DNA of 64,000 bases from CAVTLG01 sp963735495. GTDB taxonomy: Bacteria > Chloroflexota > Ktedonobacteria > Ktedonobacterales > Ktedonobacteraceae. The stretch is from NCBI GenBank assembly GCA_963735495.1, contig CAVTLG010000002.1:310001-374000 (forward strand), in the 5' to 3' direction. Below, in pieces: positions 37,267-46,601 of this stretch (position 1 is the stretch's first letter; each line of letters begins with the position of its first letter). The notes below the pieces were generated by a model. That model was given only the letters and a program-made list of their open reading frames with translations. It ran no database searches and was not told where the DNA came from. A program made the translations under genes and the position numbers.

Positions 37267-37493
37267 AACTCTTTCTTTCTATGCTTGCACGGGGCACGAT
37301 TTTGTACATGTCTCGACTACATATCTATCTAGTGGAGTGCAAAGAACACCAGCACACCGGGAGAGAAGTCGACGAGAGGGAATTTTTGAACCCTGCTATC
37401 TCATAAATGCTCAATCAAAGGCGCAGAGAAGCCTTTTTCACGAGCCAGCCCCGCTTGCGTGACGATTATAGCATACTCAACTGCTGTATGCAA
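37267..37493 (-). promoter_or_regulatory. Predicted promoter and long leader of rpmI-rplT
   Basis: On the minus strand a perfect -10 TATAAT (plus 37465-37470) is preceded at 17 bases by TTGCAT, a weak -35. Transcription would give a leader of about 195 bases before rpmI. Leaders of this operon bind L20 in other bacteria. The match here is by position and length only, and no infC fragment was seen. Confidence 0.45.
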
Positions 37494-37826
37494 GATATGT
37501 CAAACCATTGAAAAGCAGTTGCGAATGCCACTATTTTGTAGATGTGGACGAGCCACGATACTTCTCTGTAACTCCCTCACGTATATGTAGTCAGAAGACC
37601 TGCGCAGGATATCATGAAGAGCAATAGAAACATGAATCCTCTATTCCAGAACAATAACATCAATATAGCTTCCCACACGCCGACTCGGTATTTGGAACAG
37701 CGCGCAGAGCTTCCTTTTACCGTCAGGTCCAATTTATAGAAATATCTGCTGAGACAGTGTACAATAACAAAACACGCTATTCTATAATTATTCTAGCTTA
37801 TTATTGATTATAATGTTCAGACTAAG
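37494..37826. other. Intergenic region upstream of the second Ser/Thr kinase
   Basis: About 330 AT-rich bases. Two TATAAT hexamers (37783-37788 and 37809-37814) point toward the kinase gene, but neither has a good -35 at 16-18 bases. No RNA gene or ORF of note. Confidence 0.4.
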
Positions 37827-39836
37827 ATGAGAATTCAAATGAGTGACACAAGTTTAACGATTGGTAACTACCATACTATTGCTACTATCGCTACAGGTTC
37901 GTTTGGACGCGTCTATCTGGCACGGCACAGCGTGCTCACAACTCGTGTTGTCGCGCTTAAATTAATGCATACCATTCCATTCTTATCCGCACGCGAACGC
38001 GCACAATTTCTTGAAGAGGCCCAGATTCTTGAACAGCTACAGCATCCTTATATTCTCCCTATTTTAGATGTTGGCCTGCATGAAGATATTCCATATATCG
38101 TTTCAGCATATGCTGCCGGTGGCTCATTGCGGCAACGCCTCAATAATCAACAACGACCACCATTATCGTACTCAGAGTCGCTGACCATTCTTGCCCAGAT
38201 TGGTCAGGCCCTACAATATGCTCATGATCAGCATATTATTCATCGCGACATCAAGCCAGAAAATATCCTTTTTCACGAGAATGGTCAGGCATTGCTGGCT
38301 GATTTTGGCCTTGCGACAACTCTTGGGACTGCCAGCGTAAAGGAAGTGAGCCAATCTGGTACGCCACGCTACATGGCCCCAGAGCAATTTCAAGGTCAGG
38401 TCTCCAAGGAAAGTGATCAATACTCGCTGAGTTGTGTGGCTTACGAACTATTCGCCGGTAATGCACCATTTCAAGCAATGGGTACAATTGCGCTTATGTA
38501 TCAGCACGTCAATACTCCACCCGTACCACCCAGGCAACACAATATTGACATACCACCACATATTGATGAGGCTGTTCTTAAAGCACTACAGAAACATCGC
38601 AGCCAACGCCATCACAATGTCGCGGCTTTTATTGCTGCTTTGCAAGCCCAGCTTCCCCTTGAGCTAACTTCTTCAGACCCATCTTCCGCATCATCTCCTC
38701 CAAGCGAGACCATATTAACCACACCAGCAAACTCGCCCGACTCTGCGGATGCGACTGGAGATGACAACAAAACCATTGTCAAATTCAGGGAAGACAAAAT
38801 GGTTAGCACTGAACCCCCCGCAAATGATGGGGCAGTAACCAAAGAGCCTGCGATCTTCCCTTCGAATGATCAGGTCTCTGATCTCACATTTGATACCCAG
38901 CCACCTCGTAACAATATTACGCTACTTACACCAACTCCAGATTTGCACAATCGAGCCAAGAATCGTTCTCTCGTGATGAGCAAACGCCAGCTGACATGGT
39001 TGCTTGCCGCTGTTGCTTGTCTCACGTTTCTTAGCACTATTTTTGGCTCTCTCTTCCTGAATCTACCAGTTAGCGCACTCATGTTTGGTAGCAACCCAAA
39101 GCTCAGTAGATCTCCATCAGCAGTCATCCTGTTATCCCCTACCGCAACCCGGCACCCACAACAAATGCCATCCAGGACCGTCACAGCCAAACCGCAACTC
39201 ACGCCTGGATTGTCCCCCACTGCTGTATTGCCAGCTATTCCGGCGTCACAACCCACCACCGTACCCGTTTCTACTCCTACCCCCACAGCCAAACCGCGTG
39301 TCTCCGTGAGCTATTACGCCTGTGGTAGTCAGGCAACATTGACCGGCGGTCCCTGGAATACGGTCCAACCAGGTACCACTGTCAACAATGCGAACTATAG
39401 TGGTCCTGTAAATAGCTATACAGGCGGAAGTGGTATCAATGCGGCTTCCAGTTACTGCTCTGGCCTTTATCATTGGGCATGGAATCAATATTCGTCTCAG
39501 GCTACGTGGGTATGGTCCAATGCCTATCTCCCCAGTGGACGATGTTCAGTCGTAGTTCATATCCCTTCCTGGTATGCAGGAGCATCAGCAGCCATATATA
39601 CACTCTACATCTCCTCAAGTAATGGAAATGTGAGTTACTCTTTTGATCCTACAGATCAAAATCAAATAGCCACAACGTGGCTCTCTCTTCTCATCAATGG
39701 GCAGATACCTTCAATTGCTCTGCCTAAAGGTTCGAGCGACACATACACACTGACCCTATCTCTACAGAATGGAGGCGCAAGCAATTTATATTTAGGTGCC
39801 GATGCTATTAAGTTCGTCTGCTCCTCTATATCCTAA
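37827..39836 (+). CDS. Membrane Ser/Thr protein kinase with golvesin-like extracellular domain
   Basis: 669 residues. Kinase domain about residues 13-275: glycine loop TIATGSFGRVYLA, ATP Lys in VVALKLM, HRDIKPENIL, LADFGLAT, and APEQF. A polar linker, a membrane helix (LLAAVACLTFLSTIFGSLFL, near residue 395) and a Pro/Thr stalk follow. The last 180 residues are a separate domain with two early Cys, WAWNQY, CSVVVHIPSWYAG, and the end YLGADAIKFVC. This pattern of aromatic residues and a terminal ADA-I-x-F resembles golvesin C-terminal domains, which is a tentative call. It suggests sensing of a surface ligand. It has the same plan as the kinase at 6747 but a different sensor. Confidence 0.87.
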   Translation: MRIQMSDTSLTIGNYHTIATIATGSFGRVYLARHSVLTTRVVALKLMHTIPFLSARERAQFLEEAQILEQLQHPYILPILDVGLHEDIPYIVSAYAAGGSLRQRLNNQQRPPLSYSESLTILAQIGQALQYAHDQHIIHRDIKPENILFHENGQALLADFGLATTLGTASVKEVSQSGTPRYMAPEQFQGQVSKESDQYSLSCVAYELFAGNAPFQAMGTIALMYQHVNTPPVPPRQHNIDIPPHIDEAVLKALQKHRSQRHHNVAAFIAALQAQLPLELTSSDPSSASSPPSETILTTPANSPDSADATGDDNKTIVKFREDKMVSTEPPANDGAVTKEPAIFPSNDQVSDLTFDTQPPRNNITLLTPTPDLHNRAKNRSLVMSKRQLTWLLAAVACLTFLSTIFGSLFLNLPVSALMFGSNPKLSRSPSAVILLSPTATRHPQQMPSRTVTAKPQLTPGLSPTAVLPAIPASQPTTVPVSTPTPTAKPRVSVSYYACGSQATLTGGPWNTVQPGTTVNNANYSGPVNSYTGGSGINAASSYCSGLYHWAWNQYSSQATWVWSNAYLPSGRCSVVVHIPSWYAGASAAIYTLYISSSNGNVSYSFDPTDQNQIATTWLSLLINGQIPSIALPKGSSDTYTLTLSLQNGGASNLYLGADAIKFVCSSIS

Positions 39837-39844
39837 AATTCCCT

Positions 39845-41617
39845 TCACCTGATTCCACGACGGCTGGGACGAGAAGGCATGGATGGGCGCGAAAGCCACG
39901 GAGGACGCACCAGATGCATAGGCCTACTATCCGGTGCATTGGATGTGTTGTCAGTATATGCCCTCCGCCAGGTTGAATGTAAGAAGACGATCCATCCCCA
40001 GAGCAAACAAGGTACGCCAATCGTAATCAGTCCTTGCCCAACCCATACAGGACGTACCAACCAGAAATAATAGCCAGGCAGAGCACCAATTACCAACAAT
40101 AGAGCTAGCTGGATACTATACCGATGGGCAGAACACAGCGCCAGAGGCAGTGGTAAAATGACATACCAGGGCCAGTACACAGGTTGCAGTACGATCAACA
40201 ACAAAAGCAATCCACTGCCGCATAAAAGCACGAGTTCGATTGTATCAGCCAGCCAGAGGGCAAAAAGCAGCACGCCCACCACCAGTAGCAACATAAAGGC
40301 AGTCCAATGTCGCGGCATAAACGGCCATATGACGCGAGCGGGAAAGCGGATAGGTAAGTTGAGGATCGCCGCATCAAAAGAATTTACGGCTTTATTCTGC
40401 CAGAAAGCCTGGAACAGACTCGACTCCAGGCCGCTCAGGCCCCAACCTTGCCAATAAGGAATGTACGACAGGGCAATGACCAGTCCAGAGATGACAATCA
40501 GTCCCAACCACCACCAGAAACGCTGCCACCACGACAGAAAGCGGATTTTATGAGCCACCATACGCAAAAATAAAGGCAAGAGGAGCAGACAAGATAAATT
40601 AACGAGCGCAGCGAGTAGCACTAAAACCCAGCTCAAGATCAATGAATCTCGCTGAAAAAAATGCACTGCTAGTAATATAAAGAAAACAAGTACAATCTCA
40701 AGATGCACCTGCGAGACTCCTAGTACGAGTACAAGCGGGTTCCAGGCATAGAACAATGTAGCGGAGAGACGGATCTCTGGCTTTAATTTTGCCAGGATAA
40801 ACCAGATGAGGATCACATTGCCCAGATGCGCACCCAGTCCTATCAAGCGAAAACCCAGTAGGACAGCGGGGATACTATTACGGGCCGCGAGCGTTACCAA
40901 AATACTCAAATCCGTCCATACCGGGCCAAAAGATACCGCAGGAACATCTGCCGACGTTGCGCGAATACTGGCAAGCAACTGCTGTAAAGCATCCAGCGGC
41001 AAGGCAGGCGCAGTCGTGGCATATGGATTGACATGATAGTAAACAACCATACGACCATAAAGACCCGCTAAAAGCATGTCTTGTGAGGTTACACTCAAGC
41101 TAACAGGTGCATAGAGCATGATAGCAGCAAATAGTGCAGTGAACAGAAACAGGGTCCAGAAAATAGCGCGTGTTTGTGCCGGAGTGAGAGATGCAAACGC
41201 TTTACGCCTCCCCGGCAAAGCTGCCAATAGAACGCATAGCATCGCCAGGCTCAATAAGCAGAGAAACAGATTCGCGTGGCCCACACTAGACACAGGATCG
41301 AGCCAGGGAACATATGCCCACCATGACGTTGGTACAAGCGCCTCCCAGTGAATTACGGGTAGCCACGGCACCAGCACAATCTGTTGCGTCAGACCAGTAG
41401 TCAATCCGTTACTTGCCAGGAGCGGATCAAGCGCAAGGTATAAAAACGCCAGGAATACACCCAGACAAAGCAACAAGAAGAGCGTACGCGGTGGCCTGGC
41501 AGGTACAGTTACAGCAGGATCGGTGGTCAGTAGCGTACTCAGAGAAGTAGTGGATACATTTCGTGTTCTGCGCGATCTTGCAGCACTTGTTGCTCGATAA
41601 TTAGGGCGTTGCTGCAT
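39845..41617 (-). CDS. Polytopic GT-C membrane glycosyltransferase (GT87/MptB-like)
   Basis: About 590 residues with a dozen or more hydrophobic helices. The first soluble loops contain YGRMVVYYHVNPYATT and FGPVWTDLS, and a later loop reads AWNPLVLVLGVSQVHLEI. These are the Y-x2-NPY, GP-W and WNPL...H-x-E/D features of polyprenyl-phosphate-sugar-dependent transferases such as GT87 and MptB. Acceptor and sugar unknown. The ATG at 41617 (MQQRPNYRATSAARSRRTRN) follows GGAG and gives a basic cytoplasmic start; a longer frame to 41710 is less likely. It converges on the kinase gene with 8 bases between stops. Confidence 0.72.
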   Translation of the reverse strand: MQQRPNYRATSAARSRRTRNVSTTSLSTLLTTDPAVTVPARPPRTLFLLLCLGVFLAFLYLALDPLLASNGLTTGLTQQIVLVPWLPVIHWEALVPTSWWAYVPWLDPVSSVGHANLFLCLLSLAMLCVLLAALPGRRKAFASLTPAQTRAIFWTLFLFTALFAAIMLYAPVSLSVTSQDMLLAGLYGRMVVYYHVNPYATTAPALPLDALQQLLASIRATSADVPAVSFGPVWTDLSILVTLAARNSIPAVLLGFRLIGLGAHLGNVILIWFILAKLKPEIRLSATLFYAWNPLVLVLGVSQVHLEIVLVFFILLAVHFFQRDSLILSWVLVLLAALVNLSCLLLLPLFLRMVAHKIRFLSWWQRFWWWLGLIVISGLVIALSYIPYWQGWGLSGLESSLFQAFWQNKAVNSFDAAILNLPIRFPARVIWPFMPRHWTAFMLLLVVGVLLFALWLADTIELVLLCGSGLLLLLIVLQPVYWPWYVILPLPLALCSAHRYSIQLALLLVIGALPGYYFWLVRPVWVGQGLITIGVPCLLWGWIVFLHSTWRRAYTDNTSNAPDSRPMHLVRPPWLSRPSMPSRPSRRGIR

Positions 41618-41911
41618 AGATTCTCCGTCAAGCAAAAGATATGCCTCCATGCAGAGTATATTCTCAACTAAGTAGTAACCAATCACCGGAGCCAGTACAG
41701 AGAGATCCATTGCTGGTTATCAGAGCGCAACCTCATGCTCCAGTTCAGTAGTTATCTATTAGTATGAGCCATGGCATCTGTAACTGTCAATAAACAGATC
41801 TAAAAAAAATCCATGGCAACGCAGAACAATGGATCTTTGTATTTGCACATTACCACTTTTCATAGGCATAAAAAAGAATAGAAAGTTGAAAATTTGTCTA
41901 TCCCTATTCCC
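41618..41911. other. Intergenic region left of the rpsF promoter
   Basis: About 290 AT-rich bases between divergent genes. A weak hairpin (ATCTGT...ACAGAT near 41768) is present. Nothing else recognised. Confidence 0.4.
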
Positions 41912-41940
41912 TTGCCAGATATGGTGAACAATGGTATAAT
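41912..41940 (+). promoter_or_regulatory. Strong predicted promoter of rpsF-ssb-rpsR
   Basis: -35 TTGCCA (41912-41917), 17-base spacer, and a perfect -10 TATAAT (41935-41940). It is among the best matches to the housekeeping consensus in this window. Confidence 0.78.
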
Positions 41941-42177
41941 GCGCGGTATTGACGCCCTTCAAAAGCATGTCGGGCCGCTTAAAAAGCCCGGTCACATATG
42001 TGACATATGTCAAGAAGGGAGACGTCGTCACCCACGTTTCGCGTGGGGAGATTTTTGCTGAGGCCGCGCATCAACGAGCGGCATCTGAAGTTCAGCATCA
42101 ACCTGGCGTTGGTGCTCCACCTGCTCTGGCTGCTGAAACGCAGACCAGAAGCATACCCAGAGGAAGGAGGTGGCTTC
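41941..42177 (+). promoter_or_regulatory. Structured leader of rpsF
   Basis: About 230 untranslated bases lie between the promoter and rpsF. They contain a hairpin CGGGC/GCCCG (41971-41975 with 41986-41990), directly followed by a perfect 14-bp palindrome GTCACATATGTGAC (41991-42004) and a hairpin CCCACG/CGTGGG (42031-42036 with 42042-42047). S6-S18 leaders occur before rpsF in many bacteria, so autoregulation by the S6:S18 pair is plausible but unproven here. Confidence 0.5.
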
Positions 42178-42735
42178 GTGAGGCGAGATTACGAACTAGC
42201 ATTCATTCTCAACCCCGAAGTCAGCGAAGAGGAGACACGTTCCATCCTGGAGCGTATCGACCAGATCGTCGCTAATCATGGCGGTCAAGTAGTAAAAGTA
42301 AATCAATGGGGGCGTCGTCGCCTGGCTTATCCAATCGAGCGCCATCGCGATGGATTCTACGTTTTCATTGACATGATTTTGACTGCTGAGACTGTGATCG
42401 AACTCGAACGTACACTCAAAGTTTCTGAAGTCGTTCTTCGGCACATGGTCAAGAGACGCGATCCCAAAGCTGTTCAGAAGGAACGCGAGGAGCGCGAGGC
42501 ACGTGCAGCCGCTGCCGCTGCCGCCGCAGAAGCTGCTGCTGTTAATGCAGCTAATGCCGCCGCCGCTGCCACAGCGGAAAGTGCATCAGTACCAGCTGAA
42601 GTCACGGAAGCAGAGCCTGCGCTGGCAACTGAGGAGCAACCAGCTGAAGTAGCGGAAGAGACACCCGTTCTCACTGCCGAAGAGTTGGAAAGCGCCCCTC
42701 CTGCTACCGAGGAAACCGAAACTGTCGAAGCTTAG
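42178..42735 (+). CDS. rpsF: 30S ribosomal protein S6 with long Ala/Glu-rich tail
   Basis: 185 residues starting at GTG 42178 (MRRDYELAFILNPEVSEEET), with GGAGG upstream. A longer frame to 42007 runs through the leader and is rejected. The first 100 residues are normal S6, including VKVNQWGRRRLAYPIERHRD and the end HMVKRRDP. About 85 further residues form an Ala-rich, then Glu/Pro/Ala-rich acidic tail. S6 binds S18 on the platform of the small subunit, and ssb and rpsR follow in the usual order. Confidence 0.94.
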   Translation: MRRDYELAFILNPEVSEEETRSILERIDQIVANHGGQVVKVNQWGRRRLAYPIERHRDGFYVFIDMILTAETVIELERTLKVSEVVLRHMVKRRDPKAVQKEREEREARAAAAAAAAEAAAVNAANAAAAATAESASVPAEVTEAEPALATEEQPAEVAEETPVLTAEELESAPPATEETETVEA

Positions 42736-42814
42736 TAGAAATACGTTTGGGTATGGTCATCCAATTATTAAACAAGGGGTTAGGGTGGTATAACACGTCG
42801 AAAGGATTTGCTCA

Positions 42815-43222
42815 ATGAACAAAATCATGCTGATCGGGAACCTCGGAAGAGACCCCGATATGAGTTACACAACTAGCGGTACTGCCGTTACAAAATTCAC
42901 GATGGCAGTCAATCGCGTTTCCCGGGCTGGTGGTGAACGCAAAGAAGAGACCGAATGGTTTAATATCGTTGCCTGGAATCAACTGGCTGAAACGTGTAAT
43001 ACTTACCTGAAAAAGGGCCAGAAGGTTTTTGTTGAGGGACGCTTACAGCAACGCAAATATACCGATAAAAACGGTGTTGAGCGCACCGCAGTGGACGTTG
43101 TCATCAACGACATGGAAATGCTTACGCCAAAGGATCGGCAATCTGGCCCGGCAGCCTCTGGTGCGGATAACTTCTTGAGCGATAACGACGACCTTGGAGA
43201 TTTGGATGACCATCCCTTCTAG
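42815..43222 (+). CDS. ssb: Single-stranded DNA-binding protein
   Basis: 135 residues. OB-fold core MNKIMLIGNLGRDPDMSYTT, then EETEWFNIVAWNQLAETCNT and KKGQKVFVEGRLQQRKYTDK. The C-terminal partner-binding tip is DLGDLDDHPF. It coats single-stranded DNA and recruits repair enzymes; RecJ and PriA, known partners of the SSB tip in other bacteria, are also encoded in this window. It sits between rpsF and rpsR as in most bacteria. GAAAGGA precedes the ATG. Confidence 0.96.
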   Translation: MNKIMLIGNLGRDPDMSYTTSGTAVTKFTMAVNRVSRAGGERKEETEWFNIVAWNQLAETCNTYLKKGQKVFVEGRLQQRKYTDKNGVERTAVDVVINDMEMLTPKDRQSGPAASGADNFLSDNDDLGDLDDHPF

Positions 43223-43239
43223 ATTGAAGGAGAAAGTCT

Positions 43240-43548
43240 GTGCAAAGACGTAGTGAAGGGGGCGCGGGCAGCGCCTCCGGCCCACGCCGCGAGAGGCGTG
43301 AGGGTGGACGTGGCGAGCGCTCATCGCGCCGCAAAGTATGTCAGTTCTGTCATGATCATGTCCGTGAAATTGACTACAAAGATGCCGGTCGCTTCATGAG
43401 AAAATATATCTCTGATCGCGGCAAGATCGAGCCTCGCCGTAAGACGGGCACGTGTGCTAAGCATCAGCGTGGTTTAAGCACATCTATTAAACAGGCACGC
43501 TTTATGGCCTTGCTCCCCTACACAGCAGAACATATGCGTGGAATGTAA
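43240..43548 (+). CDS. rpsR: 30S ribosomal protein S18, zinc-ribbon form with Arg/Gly N-tail
   Basis: 102 residues from GTG 43240, 7-8 bases after AAGGAG. The first 30 residues are Arg/Gly/Ser-rich (RRERREGGRGERSSRRK). The S18 core follows: CQFCHDHVREIDYKD, then GRFMRKYISDRGKIEPRRKT, then GTCAKHQRGLSTSIKQARFM. The C-x2-C and C-x2-H pairs fit the zinc-binding form of S18. It partners S6, whose gene is two upstream. Confidence 0.95.
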   Translation: MQRRSEGGAGSASGPRRERREGGRGERSSRRKVCQFCHDHVREIDYKDAGRFMRKYISDRGKIEPRRKTGTCAKHQRGLSTSIKQARFMALLPYTAEHMRGM

Positions 43549-43578
43549 TCATTGTTACATCCCTTGCCAGGAACAAAG

Positions 43579-43618
43579 GGTAGTGTATACTGGTAACAGT
43601 ATTACTAGATACACTACC
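43579..43618. repeat. Inverted repeat after rpsR
   Basis: GGTAGTGTAT (43579-43588) and ATACACTACC (43609-43618) are perfect 10-base arms around a 20-base loop, 30 bases past the rpsR stop. They could end the ribosomal transcript, but there is no T-run. Confidence 0.55.
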
Positions 43619-43768
43619 TGGATCTGGTTCGCCATGACGTAGCGCAGCACGGGAGATGTAGAGCCAACTAGCCTATGAGCAAGAAATAGCAGCCTGCGCT
43701 TCACCCCGTGTCAGGGAAATGGTTTTCCGCGTGGTTCACACCAGGGATATCCACCGTTGGAGGTCTTG

Positions 43769-45256
43769 ATGAAAAGTCAAACGGAGCGTCGGCCTGATAC
43801 GAAACGACCTGCGCGTTCCGCCCAAACCAGAAAGTACACCAAACAGACAGCACACGTCTCAGCACGTCGTGATGGCAAACCACTTATTTTTGGCTGGGGA
43901 GGCCACCTCTCACGTCACGAAAAAACGCGCATCCAGAACCGCGCTGTCTGGTCTCTCATCGTCCTTATTACCTTACTCGTTATAGGAGTTGTCGCCGGTT
44001 TCTGGATCGACAACTACGTTGTGGTTCCCAACCAGCCCATCACTTCCGTCAATGGTCAGGGCATTCCACAATCGGACTACCACAAACTCGTGGCCCTCAA
44101 AGCCCAAATTGAAGTCAACAAGATCCAGGGACGGAACGGTCTCGATGCTCAGAGCAGTGCTTTGAGTAAGAAGATTACCAATGAGCAAAACATCGTTACC
44201 GCAGCGAAAAACCAGGTCACGCAGCTAAACAAAGAGATCAAAGCGCTGCCAGCCGGTCCAAGTACGCAGCGTACCAGCCTGGAACAACAACTCACCGCAG
44301 CTCAGACAAAACAGAGTGCAGCACAGAAACTACACGATACCTACCAGACTCAGTATCAGACCTTGCAAAGCACGACCATCCCGAATGAGGATGTGTTCTA
44401 TACACAGGAGCAGATCGGCACGGAGAGCGCAACCTGGCTACAGGATGATATCATCATTCGCAACTGGCTAGCGAAACAAAGTAGCAGCGTTCAGACCAGT
44501 ATTCAGCCGAGTACAGCCGCCATCAATAGCGCGATCAACGAATTTAAAGCAAACCTGCCCACGAACACAAGCTACAGTAAGTTCCTCAGCAGTGACAGCG
44601 TGAGCGATAGTGACGTCCATACGATGATGGCCGTGGTATTGCGCCGTGATAACATGCAGAACTACCTGTACGCCCAGGTCACATCGCCTACACTCCAGTA
44701 CAGAGTGCGTGGCATTACACTGAGCACGCAAAGCGATGCCAAGACCATACTCAAACAACTACAGGCCAATAACAGTGCGACGTTCGCCGCGCTGGCGAAA
44801 AGCAAATCCGTTGATGACAACACCAAAGCTTCTGGCGGCGAGATTGGCTGGCTGGCCCACGGGCAGTATACCAGGGAAATCAGCGAAGACGTAGCCGATA
44901 GTGGAGTCATCGACAACTGGCTGTTCAACTCCAGCCATAAGGTCGGCGACCTCAGCCCGGTTCTGTTAGAAAATGGCACCTACCATATCTTACAAATTGA
45001 GCAGGTCGACCCGTCACGCGCAATCACAGCAACCATCTTGAGTGACTTACGCGGTACCACAACAAATAACAGTGTCGTTGGTAATTATACCAACGCCTAT
45101 GCACTCACGAACTGGCTTCTGATGCAAAGAGCGCTGCCGGGCGTAACCATCACCACGCCTGACGCAACTATGCTCACGAGTGCAACGAACATGCCACAAA
45201 GCGTGCCAGCTTCATCGTCGGCAACGCCCACGGCAACCACTAGCACAACTGGCTAG
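43769..45256 (+). CDS. Membrane-anchored parvulin-type peptidyl-prolyl isomerase (PrsA/SurA-like)
   Basis: 495 residues from ATG 43769, with GGAGG just upstream. A basic cytoplasmic N-terminus of about 65 residues precedes one membrane helix (AVWSLIVLITLLVIGVVAGF). The SurA-N-like chaperone region begins VNGQGIPQSDYHKL and contains a coiled-coil-like, Gln/Thr-rich insert. The parvulin domain includes RVRGITLSTQSDAKTILKQL, FAALAKSKSVDDNTKASGGE and IGWLAHGQY. The C-terminus is a Ser/Thr/Ala-rich tail. It should assist folding of exported proteins outside the membrane. Confidence 0.85.
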   Translation: MKSQTERRPDTKRPARSAQTRKYTKQTAHVSARRDGKPLIFGWGGHLSRHEKTRIQNRAVWSLIVLITLLVIGVVAGFWIDNYVVVPNQPITSVNGQGIPQSDYHKLVALKAQIEVNKIQGRNGLDAQSSALSKKITNEQNIVTAAKNQVTQLNKEIKALPAGPSTQRTSLEQQLTAAQTKQSAAQKLHDTYQTQYQTLQSTTIPNEDVFYTQEQIGTESATWLQDDIIIRNWLAKQSSSVQTSIQPSTAAINSAINEFKANLPTNTSYSKFLSSDSVSDSDVHTMMAVVLRRDNMQNYLYAQVTSPTLQYRVRGITLSTQSDAKTILKQLQANNSATFAALAKSKSVDDNTKASGGEIGWLAHGQYTREISEDVADSGVIDNWLFNSSHKVGDLSPVLLENGTYHILQIEQVDPSRAITATILSDLRGTTTNNSVVGNYTNAYALTNWLLMQRALPGVTITTPDATMLTSATNMPQSVPASSSATPTATTSTTG

Positions 45257-45356
45257 TGAGAAGTATACAGTAGCGCTGGAGCAGCATTCTGCACAGAGAC
45301 GTGACAGGATGCCGCTCCCGCGTTACATACAAGCACAAGGAACCAACGTAATACTC

Positions 45357-46586
45357 ATGACCGTAATCGCAACAGGAACAACGCCCACAGCTCAAACGCT
45401 CTTACAGCCCACAGAATCGATACAACAGCTTCTGGAGACGGTTTCTCTCTATCTGCACATTCCTTTTTGCCACACGCGTTGCCATTATTGTGATTTCAAC
45501 ACCTATGCTGGTCTATTGCCTCTACGCGAACCATACGTACGTGCGCTACTCACTGAAATAGCCCTGGCGGGAGAAATGGTACAGCCGCATGACAGGACGC
45601 CACGGCGCTCACGTACCATTTTTTTTGGCGGCGGTACTCCCAGTCTACTTACAGTAGAGCAAGTTACGCACCTGCTCAACGCCTGCTCACGTGCATTTGT
45701 CGTCGATCAGGATGCAGAAATCACGCTGGAGGCCAATCCCGGTACTCTCGACCGAGAACAATTGCAGGGCCTGCGTGCGGCGGGCATCAATCGCCTCAGC
45801 ATGGGAGCGCAAAGCTTCGACGAGGAATTGCTCAAAACGCTGGGACGTATCCACTCGCCAGTTGAGATCACACAGGCAGTTCAGTACGCACGAGCTGCCG
45901 GTTTCACATCCATTAATCTTGATTTTATGTTTGGTCTACCGGGACAAACAATGCAGCATTGGCGCGATACGCTGGATAAAGCGCTTGCTCTGCGTCCAGA
46001 ACATTTTTCGCTCTACTCATTAATTGTCGAAGAAGGCACGCCCTTTCACACCTGGGTCCACGAAGGTCGCATTACACCTGGGGACGAAGATCTGTGCGCG
46101 GATATGTATGAGTACGCCGACGAGAAACTACGTGCGGCGGGCTATATCAACTATGAGATCTCAAACTGGGCGCTACCCGGCCACCATAGTCGCCATAATC
46201 TGACTTACTGGCAAAATCTGCCCTATATTGGCATGGGAGCAGGAGCCTATTCCAGCTTCGCAGGTAGGCGCTTCTCTAATGAGCGTGAGCCTGCCACTTA
46301 TATTAAGCGCCTCAAAACTCAGCAGCTACCAGAGGTCGCAAGCGAGAACATTGAACGTGCACAAGCAATGTCTGAAACAGCATTTCTTGCACTACGTACA
46401 GCTCCGGGACTGCACCTTGCCACTTTTGAGCAGCGCTTTGAGGAACCATTTTCTCACTTTGTCGGCGAGCGTTTACGCGTCGTGGAAGCCGCCGGACTCC
46501 TGGAACAAGCAGATGGCTGGTTGCGCTTGAGTCAACGAGGACGCCTGCTCGGCAACGAAGTCTTTCTACGCCTGTTACCCGATTAG
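45357..46586 (+). CDS. hemW: Radical SAM heme chaperone HemW (HemN-like)
   Basis: About 409 residues if started at ATG 45357; ATG 45309 is an alternative and neither has a strong Shine-Dalgarno. The radical SAM cluster motif is HIPFCHTRCHYCDFNTYAG (C-x3-C-x2-C). Next come FFGGGTPSLL, LEANPGTLDREQLQGLRAAG and RLSMGAQSFDEELLKTLGR. The C-terminal HemN-type domain includes GHHSRHNLTYWQN, typical of HemW rather than true coproporphyrinogen dehydrogenase. HemW is thought to insert heme into respiratory proteins. recJ follows after 15 bases. Confidence 0.88.
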   Translation: MTVIATGTTPTAQTLLQPTESIQQLLETVSLYLHIPFCHTRCHYCDFNTYAGLLPLREPYVRALLTEIALAGEMVQPHDRTPRRSRTIFFGGGTPSLLTVEQVTHLLNACSRAFVVDQDAEITLEANPGTLDREQLQGLRAAGINRLSMGAQSFDEELLKTLGRIHSPVEITQAVQYARAAGFTSINLDFMFGLPGQTMQHWRDTLDKALALRPEHFSLYSLIVEEGTPFHTWVHEGRITPGDEDLCADMYEYADEKLRAAGYINYEISNWALPGHHSRHNLTYWQNLPYIGMGAGAYSSFAGRRFSNEREPATYIKRLKTQQLPEVASENIERAQAMSETAFLALRTAPGLHLATFEQRFEEPFSHFVGERLRVVEAAGLLEQADGWLRLSQRGRLLGNEVFLRLLPD

Positions 46587-46601
46587 TATAAGGAAACGCC
46601 A

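Noticed and set aside
38870..39292. 140-codon minus-strand frame
   Set aside because: Mirror of the Pro/Thr stalk of the second kinase. No start signal.
42007..42177. 57-residue N-terminal extension of S6
   Set aside because: It reads through the structured leader. The GTG at 42178 has a strong ribosome binding site and starts where S6 homologues do.
43549..43768. Spacer after rpsR examined for a tRNA or rplI
   Set aside because: No cloverleaf, no T-loop sequence and no L9-like frame; only an inverted repeat.
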